A stretch of 64,000 nucleotides of DNA. Origin: Portunus trituberculatus (lineage: Eukaryota > Arthropoda > Malacostraca > Decapoda > Portunidae). The stretch lies in NCBI RefSeq assembly GCF_017591435.1, contig NC_059272.1:6815550-6879549 (forward strand), read 5' to 3'. Positions 57,701 through 64,000 of the stretch are shown piece by piece (position 1 is the stretch's first letter; each line of letters begins with the position of its first letter). A program made the translations under genes and the position numbers. The notes beneath the pieces were generated by a model, which saw nothing but the letters and a program-made list of their open reading frames with translations, was not told the origin of the DNA and ran no database searches.

Positions 57701-60590
57701 GCTCCATAACGGTAAAATTCATGAAAACAAGAAAATAAAGAGAAATCAAAGTAAAAGTAACAAAAACGTATTATTTTTACCAAAACACAGAAGTGATACC
57801 AAAACACGCTACTTGTTCAAAAAAAAAAAAATTAAAATATGTCAAAAACGGGTTATTTTGGTGTAGTTTAGCGTTTTATGCACCAAAACTCTGCAATGCA
57901 GGCAAAACACTATATTTGTTAAAATGTCTTATTTATATGTTTTAAGGTGTTTTATGAAAAAAAAAACCTATCTCGAATGAAAATTTCTTTTATTCTAGTC
58001 ATTTTACATTGTTTTTTTTTTCATAACGGTAAAATTGATGAAAACAAGACAATATAGAGAAACCAAAGTAAAAGTAACTAAAACGTATTATTTTAGTATT
58101 TTTCAGCTTTCTTTTTACACCAAAACACATATATGCAGGCAAAACACACTATTCGTTTAATAAACTGAAATATGTAAAAAATGGGTTATTTTGGTGTATT
58201 CTAGCGTTTTATGCACCAAAACTTAAAAATGCAGGCAAAACACTATATTTGTTAAAACGTCTTATTTTTGTTTTATTTTCGTTTATTCAAGTCATTTTAC
58301 ATTTATTTGCTCCATAACGGTAAAATTGATGAAAACAAGACAATCAATATAGAGAAACCAAAGTAAAATAAAAAACGCGTTATTTTAATATTTTTTAGCT
58401 TTTTTTGCACCAAAACACAGAAATCTAGGCAAAACACACTATTTCTCTAAGGAACTGATATATGTCAAAAATGGCTTATTTCGGTGTATTCCAGCGTTTT
58501 ATGCACCAAAACTCAGAAATGCAGGCAAAACACTATATTTGTTAAAACGTCCTATTTATGTGTTTTTAGGTGTTTTATGAGAAAAAAAAAACTATCTTGA
58601 TTGAAAATTTTGTTTATTTAAGTCATGTTACATTATTTTGCTTCAAAACGATAAAATTGATGAAAACAAGCCAATATAGAGAAACCAAAGTAAAAGTAAC
58701 AAAAACATTATTTTAATAGATTTCAGCTTTTTTTCACCAAAACAGAGAAATGCTACTAAAGCATACTATCTTTTTAAGGATCTGAAATATGTCAAAAATG
58801 GGTTATTTTGGTGTATTCCAGCGTTTTATGCACGAAAACTCACAAATGCATGCAAAACACTATATTTGTTAAAACTTTTTATTTGTTTTTTTTTTTTTTT
58901 TTATTTAGGTGTCATGAAAAAAAAACTATCTTGATTGAAAATTTTGTTTATTTAAGTCATTTTTCTTTCATTTGCTTCTTAACGGTAAAATTGATGAAAA
59001 CAAGCCAACATAGAGAAACCAATGTAAAAGTAACAAAAACGTGTTATTCTAGTTTTTTTTTTTTTTTAGCTTTTTTTGCACCAAAACACAGAAATGCAGG
59101 CAAAACACAATATTTGTTTAAGGAACTGAAATATGTCAACTATAGGTTATTTTGGTGTATTCCAGAGTTTTATGCACAAAACTCAGAAAATCAAGCAAAA
59201 CACTATACATGTTAAAACGTCTTATTTATGTGTTTATAAGGTGTTTTATGAAAAAACTATCGATTAAAAATTTTGTTTATTAGTCATTTCACATTTTTTT
59301 TTTTGCTTTAAATCAGTAAAATTGATGAAAACAAGCCAATATAAAGAAATCAAAGTAAAAGTAACAAAAACGTGTTATTTTAGTAGTTTTCAGCTTTTAT
59401 TGCACCAAAACACAGAAATGCAGGCAAAACATATTATTTGTTTAAGGAACTGAACTATGTCAAAAATGGGTTAATTTGGTGTATTCCAGCGTTTTATGCA
59501 CCGAAACTCAGAAATGCAGGCAAAACACTACATTTGTTAAAACGTCTTATTTCTGTGGTTTTAAGGTGTTTTATGAAAAAAAAACATCTCGATTGAAAAT
59601 TTTGTTTATTCAAGTTATTTTATATTGTTTTGCTTCAAAACGAAATAAAATTCATGAAAACAAGCCAATATAGAGAAACCAAAGTAAAAGTAACAAAAAT
59701 GTTTTATTTTAGTAGTTTAAGCTTTTTTTGCACCAAAATACAGGAATGCAGGCAAAACACACTATTTGTCTAAGGAATTGAAATATGTCAAAAATGGTTT
59801 ATTTTGGTGTATTCCAGCGCTTTATGCACCAAAACTAAGAAATGCAGCCAAAACACTTTGTTAAAACGTCTTATTTATGTGTTTTTATGGAGTTTTATGA
59901 AAAAAAAACTTTCAGGATTGAAAATTTTGTGTATTGAAGACATTTTACATTGTTTTGCTTCAAATCGATAAAATTGATGAAAACAAGCCAATATACAGAA
60001 ACCAAAGTAAAAGTAACAAAAACGTGTTATTTTAGTAGTTTTCAGCTTTTTTTGCACCAAAACACAGAAATGCTACCAAAACACACTATTTGCTTAAGGA
60101 CCTGAAATATGTAAAAAATGGGTTATTTTGGTGTATTCCAGCGTTTTATGCACCAAAACTCAGAAATGCAGGCAAAACACTATATTTGTTAAAACGTTTT
60201 AGTTATATGTTTTAAGGTGTTTTATGAAAAAAAAAAAAAAAAAAAGAAAAAAGAAAAGTTATCTCCATGGAAATTTTACAATTTTACAATTTTTTGCTTA
60301 ATAACGGTAAAATTGATGAAAAGAAGCCAATATAGAGAAAACAAGGTAAAACTACCAAAAACGGTTATATTAGTAGTTTCCAGCTTTTTTTTGTACCAAA
60401 ACACAGAAATGTAGGCAAAACACACTATTTGTCTAAGGAACTTAAATATGTCAAAAATGGGTTATTTTGATGTATCCCAGCGTTTATGCACCAAATCTCA
60501 GAAATACAGGCAGAATACTACATTTGTTAAAACGTCTTATTTATGTGTTTTATAGGTGTTTTTTTTTTAAACTATCTCGATTGAAAAATT
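51731..60590 (-). repeat. Satellite array, R subfamily, minus orientation (~325-bp simple period)
   Basis: About 27 consecutive units, marked by GCGTTTTATG at about 52082, 52419, 52742, 53054, 53389, 53707, 54017, 54320 and onward to 60483. Spacings run from 290 to 345 and mostly lie near 320-330. Each unit has one ~95-bp and one ~230-bp module. Units are well diverged from each other, with indels in A- and T-runs. Several carry GCTCCATAACGGTAAAATTG in place of GCTTCAAAACGATAAAATTG, so at least two monomer types are interspersed. No coding or RNA gene is supported. The array ends in an AT-rich unit near 60590. Confidence 0.95.
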
Positions 60591-61140
60591 TTTATCCAAG
60601 GGGAGCATAGGCTATTATACCATTGATAAAATAACCATTATATGATTATTCGTTAATTCGGTCCATAACACCCTAAATTATCATTCTGTGATGTTTATTT
60701 GCAAAGATTAAATGGCATTTCTCCATGAAAGCCATTTTTAAATGACCTGCACTCTTTCCTCATCGCCTGAGTCACGCAGAAAAAAAAATTATGTATCATA
60801 CATTGCTTATTTCAACATATAAGATTTTATATGAATATTTTTCTCTTGATAAATTTCACCCTCTCGCAATCTAGCCATCAGCAGGAGGGTTTAGTCAAGG
60901 TAGGTATACCTACCTTGGATTTAGTCAAGGTAGGTATAGGAGAGGTAGCGTCACTCTCATAGAACGTGAAGAACAAAAATCTGAAATAAGTTTTTTTATT
61001 ACGAGCTCTTGGATGTTTTTAATGTTATAAACTATTACAATAAAATAAAATAAGATGTAGATTTTTTGTTATATATCGTTTGAAGCAATTGTTATTGAAT
61101 AAAAAATATAAATAGAAATGTTCACGATAACTCATCCTGG
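60591..61140. other. Non-satellite AT-rich sequence with a 20-bp palindrome
   Basis: No gene recognised. AAGGTAGGTATACCTACCTT at 60897-60916 is a perfect 20-base palindrome, and GGATTTAGTCAAGGTAGGTA is a near repeat of its left part just after it. Confidence 0.6.
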
Positions 61141-61261
61141 ACGGTGATTGGCTGGCGTCACGATAAGCTCCGCCCTTTCATCAAGCCTTATAAGCCCCGC
61201 CCCTTTGTTCAAGCACGACGTTTTATCGTTTGTGTGTGGTGGTGTTTTTCACATTTTTGGC

Positions 61262-61444
61262 ATGGTGTCATGTGCTGTGGCTACTTGTTCGATAAAATGG
61301 AAAAACAAAAAGGAATATATAAGCTTTCATTCATTTCCAAGGACCGGAAAACTAAGAAAAAAATGGATAGAAGCGTGCAAAAGAAAAGACCTAAATAAAT
61401 ACAATGACAAAGAAACACCACATGATCTGCTCAATACATTTTAG
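61262..61444 (+). CDS. Partial THAP-type zinc finger (first exon or remnant)
   Basis: From ATG 61262 the frame reads MVSCAVATCSIKWKNKKEY, then SFHSFPRTGKLRKKWIEAC, then KRKD. This is the first half of a THAP domain: the C-x4-C pair near the N-terminus, FHxFP and the invariant Trp (KKW). The second zinc pair (C-x2-H) and the AVPTIF box are absent before the stop at 61444. The domain may be split by an intron or simply truncated; no strong donor is seen after RKD. THAP fingers bind DNA in host regulators and in P-element-like transposases. Upstream, 61160-61210 has CCGCCC boxes and TATAAG, a possible promoter. Which of host gene or transposon it belongs to is open. Confidence 0.6.
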   Translation: MVSCAVATCSIKWKNKKEYISFHSFPRTGKLRKKWIEACKRKDLNKYNDKETPHDLLNTF

Positions 61445-61761
61445 TGTTGCGTGTTTCCAGTTTCATACAACCTATGAAAACATAAAACTATTATTATAGT
61501 GGGGGAGCTAAGACATATGATTGTTCGCTGAAGAGTAGAAATATGCCACTTAGTCCATTAATAAATGTACCTTCAAGGATTAAAAAAAAAAGCGACTAAC
61601 ACTTTCCCAGGCCAATATAAGAGCCGATCAGTGATCGATTAAAAGTGCCGATTCGCCTCTATACTAACTCCACTTTTGAAGTTAGAATTATCGTCAATGG
61701 ATTTCTTATAATCAGAGAACTTAGGTGAGAGATAAACAGCACAGATAAATCTAGCTATAGA
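61445..61761. other. No recognised feature
   Basis: AT-rich spacer between the THAP remnant and the nuclease-like gene. No ORF or repeat is supported. Confidence 0.55.
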
Positions 61762-63822
61762 GTGACTCTGAAGTCGAAGACAGATAGTAGAAAACTCAGA
61801 AGATTCAAGAGCGTGACCACAAGATCAAGTCAAGCCGTTGCGCACATAGACACAACATCCAGCTTTGGAAGGAAAATGAGGATAGAGAAAGAAAGAGGGA
61901 ACAGAAGAGGAAATACTGTCAGTTGCCTCAGGCACCAATGCTTCGGTGAGAAAAAGGTGACATTTAATAGTGGAGAGATGGTATTAAATCTATACTTCAT
62001 CGAAGACAGTTGTTACCTGTTTGCTTTTGACACGAAAGATATCATAAGCGAAGACGCTGTCAGCACATTGCAGGGCATCGTAAATCTGGGACAGCAGCAA
62101 TACAACGACTTTATTGACGAGCGTTTTCTGAAGGGAGAAAAATCCATTTCTGAGCCCACGGAACAAACTGGCACTGTTTTCAAATCAGAAACCGCGTTCT
62201 ATAAAACAAACCAGCCTTGGTGTCTTGAAAAGCGATCTAGCGCTCTTCGCTAGGCTGTACATGGCATGTCAAACAAGAGGTGGCAACGTTCAAGAATTCT
62301 TTAGGCACGAGAACCATGCCATGGCCCCCATCTCTGGCACACCTGGGAGACCTCCGATCAGGCAGCAAGGCCGAGCTTGTCATCAGCCTCACTACGCATG
62401 CAAGTCGCCCCCCTTTGCCTGCTGCTGTTCAGCTCTTTGAAACTCCTGTGGATGACAATCCTGCACTCTTTCACGACCTATCCGATGTTCCTTCAGAAAT
62501 CTCGGATGATACAGCCTCCATGATTGTTGTGGACCCCTCAGACAACACAGCAGATGTTTTAGACGATGCTGTCCTTGTCCCTGTTTGTGTGTGTACACCA
62601 GAGGTTGATGCAAAAGTCTTAGATGGTGCAGCAATAGTCCAGATGTTGTCACCGAAGCTGGCGAAAACCTTTCAAGAGTATGTCGACCTGATTTTCCTTC
62701 CATACATCCAGCGACAGTTTGAAACTGCAACACGGGTGGGCATTGTTTGGGATGTGTACAAGAATGACAGTCTCAAGGCATCAGCCAGAGAGAGGAGGGG
62801 TTGTGGCTCCAAGAGGATGGTCTTACCATCTGCCCAATTGCCTGGCAACAGGAAGGGCTTCTTGCGGGACAGTGACAACAAAACCCACCTCTTTGAGTTC
62901 ATTGCAAAGAGCCTCTCAGAGAAATCGTATGGAGCAGGGAAAAAACTCGTTACCACGATAGGCGACAAAGTTATGTGCTGTCCACGCGAAGCCAAAGATA
63001 CTTTGCAACCCTGCTCACACGAAGAAGCAGATACCCGTGTGATTCTGCATGCAGACGATTGTGCACGATCTGGGCTGTACAAGGTCCTCATCAGGACAAC
63101 AGACACAGATGTTCTGGTGCTAGCGATTGAACATTTCCATAAAATGGCAGTGACAGAACTGTGGATCGCGTTTGGAGGTGGGAAAAACTTCAGGTACATT
63201 GCCGCCCATGACATTGCTGATTTCCTTGGACCAGGAAAAGCACGTGCACTTCTGGCATTCCATTCCTTCACAGGATGTGACACGGTGTCCTTTTTCGCTG
63301 GAAGGGGGAAGAAAACAGCGTGGAATACCTGGAATGCATTCCCTGTAGCTAGTAGAGCTTTTTTGGCCATGGTGGACAGGCAGGTAACGGAGGACACCTT
63401 CGCCACACTCCAACAATTTGTTGTTCTGATGTATGACCGCTCCAGCACACTGGCAAAGGTGGACGCTGCTCGTCAGGTCCTCTTTGCAAGAAAAAGTAAA
63501 TCGTTGGAGAGCATTCCACCAACGGAAGCAGCCCTGAAACAACATGCCCTCCGAGCAGAATATCAGTATAGCTACGTGTGGGCATAGAGTCTCGAGAAAG
63601 ATCCACATCTGCCAAATCCGTCGAGCTGGGGATGGGAGAGAGGGGATAACAAACCCTGGACGCCATTCTGGACGACACTCCAGCAAGTTCAGGACTCCTT
63701 AAAGGAACTGATTCGCTGTGGGTGCAAACAGGGCTGCCGGGGCAGATGTTCATGCAGAAAGGCAAACCTGCAATGTACTGTCTTGTGTGCCTGCGGCGGA
63801 GACTGTTCACATGAAGACTAGA
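61762..63822 (+). pseudogene. Multicopy invertebrate protein with FEN/XPG-like (PIN-fold) motifs and Cys-rich tail, broken
   Basis: Three frame segments join as one protein. The first, 61762-62230, has no ATG at its start and contains EDAVSTLQGIVNLGQQQYND. The second, ~62225-62315, has SDLALFARLYMACQTRGGN. The third, ~62316-63584, has WPPSLAHLGDLRSGSKAELV and FQEYVDLIFLPYIQRQFE. The core motifs are CSHEEADTRVILHADDCA, RTTDTDVLVLAIEHF and TGCDTVSFFAGRGKKTAW. Acidic residues before a DTD strand, followed by a GCD...GxGKK helix-hairpin-helix-like motif, resemble FEN1/XPG nucleases; that fold call is my inference. A TAG at 63585 interrupts, and the same frame then continues to a tail CGCKQGCRGRCSCRKANLQC and CACGGDC, ending at 63822. 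The combination recurs as an unnamed multicopy protein in many invertebrate genomes, from memory, so it is probably transposon-linked. Confidence 0.7.
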
Positions 63823-64000
63823 AGGCTGATCCTGATGATTGTTCTGATTATTATTTACATTTTGCCTTGGACATATTGTTGCATATGGAGATAGATGAAT
63901 AGGACTGAATAACAGTGTACTGTGATATGGCATTTTACGTAATATTTGAAATGGCATTTTAGGTAATATTATCACTCTGAAACAATTAATTAAGACCTCC
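63823..64000. other. No recognised feature
   Basis: AT-rich sequence after the nuclease-like gene. It has a short direct repeat, ATGGCATTTTA(C/G)GTAATATT, at about 63926 and 63950. Confidence 0.6.

Noticed and set aside
31501..60590. CRISPR-like array
   Set aside because: Repeats are adjacent modules of ~95 and ~230 bp without unique spacers, in eukaryotic AT-rich DNA.
62392..63975. Minus-strand ORFs of 113-258 codons
   Set aside because: Antisense to the nuclease-like coding sequence, whose plus-strand motifs are clear.

Overview
This window is repeat-dominated arthropod genomic DNA, most likely from a decapod crustacean. The reasons are dense AC, AG and AT microsatellites, several decayed LINE families, spliced transposon genes, a large AT-rich satellite and no bacterial-style operons. 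The decapod assignment is inference: the 3' LINE tail built on TAGGTAAATAC next to (AC)n is one I associate with crab genomes. I see no intact host gene. The coding-like material is almost all from mobile elements carrying stops and frameshifts, and many of the frameshifts lie in homopolymers, so some may be assembly errors.

Layout. 1-385: a CENP-B-box-only Tigger-like repeat, with a second copy on the minus strand at 22630-23200. 957-13457: four minus-strand LINE copies, A1 and A2 of family A and B1 and B2 of family B, with (TG)n/(AC)n at nearly every element boundary. Between A2 and B1 lie a compound microsatellite and a possible zinc-finger exon. 13458-16470: a run of A/G/T homopolymers that looks like a corrupted base-call of a plus-strand family B LINE, whose readable 3' end follows. 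18011-22620: a plus-strand LINE (C) with a GDSL/SGNH esterase-like ORF1, an APE endonuclease, a reverse transcriptase and a zinc-knuckle tail. 23755-27581: a two-gene PIF/Harbinger transposon, with a Myb/SANT-like gene on plus converging on a DDE transposase on minus. 29250-31000: two more family A pieces, the second cut by a 500-N gap.

31501-60590: about 29 kb of one satellite family made of a ~95-bp module and a ~230-bp module. Left of 43286 it is on plus and organised as ~600-705-bp higher-order units. From 43287 it is on minus. From about 46769 a different, more diverged subfamily with a simple ~325-bp period takes over. It is interrupted by a LINE (35141-37170), a solo LTR with a clean 5-bp target duplication (46851-47651) and an ORF1-only Jockey/I-like element (49945-51730).

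61262-61444 holds a partial THAP zinc finger. 61762-63822 holds a broken copy of a multicopy invertebrate protein whose motifs suggest a FEN/XPG-like (PIN-fold) nuclease with a cysteine-rich tail.

The strongest candidate for an undescribed system is the association of families A and B with AC microsatellites. All seven readable 3' ends run into (AC)n, six readable 5' ends start from it, and copies sit head-to-tail with only (AC)n between them, as if each insertion supplies the target for the next.
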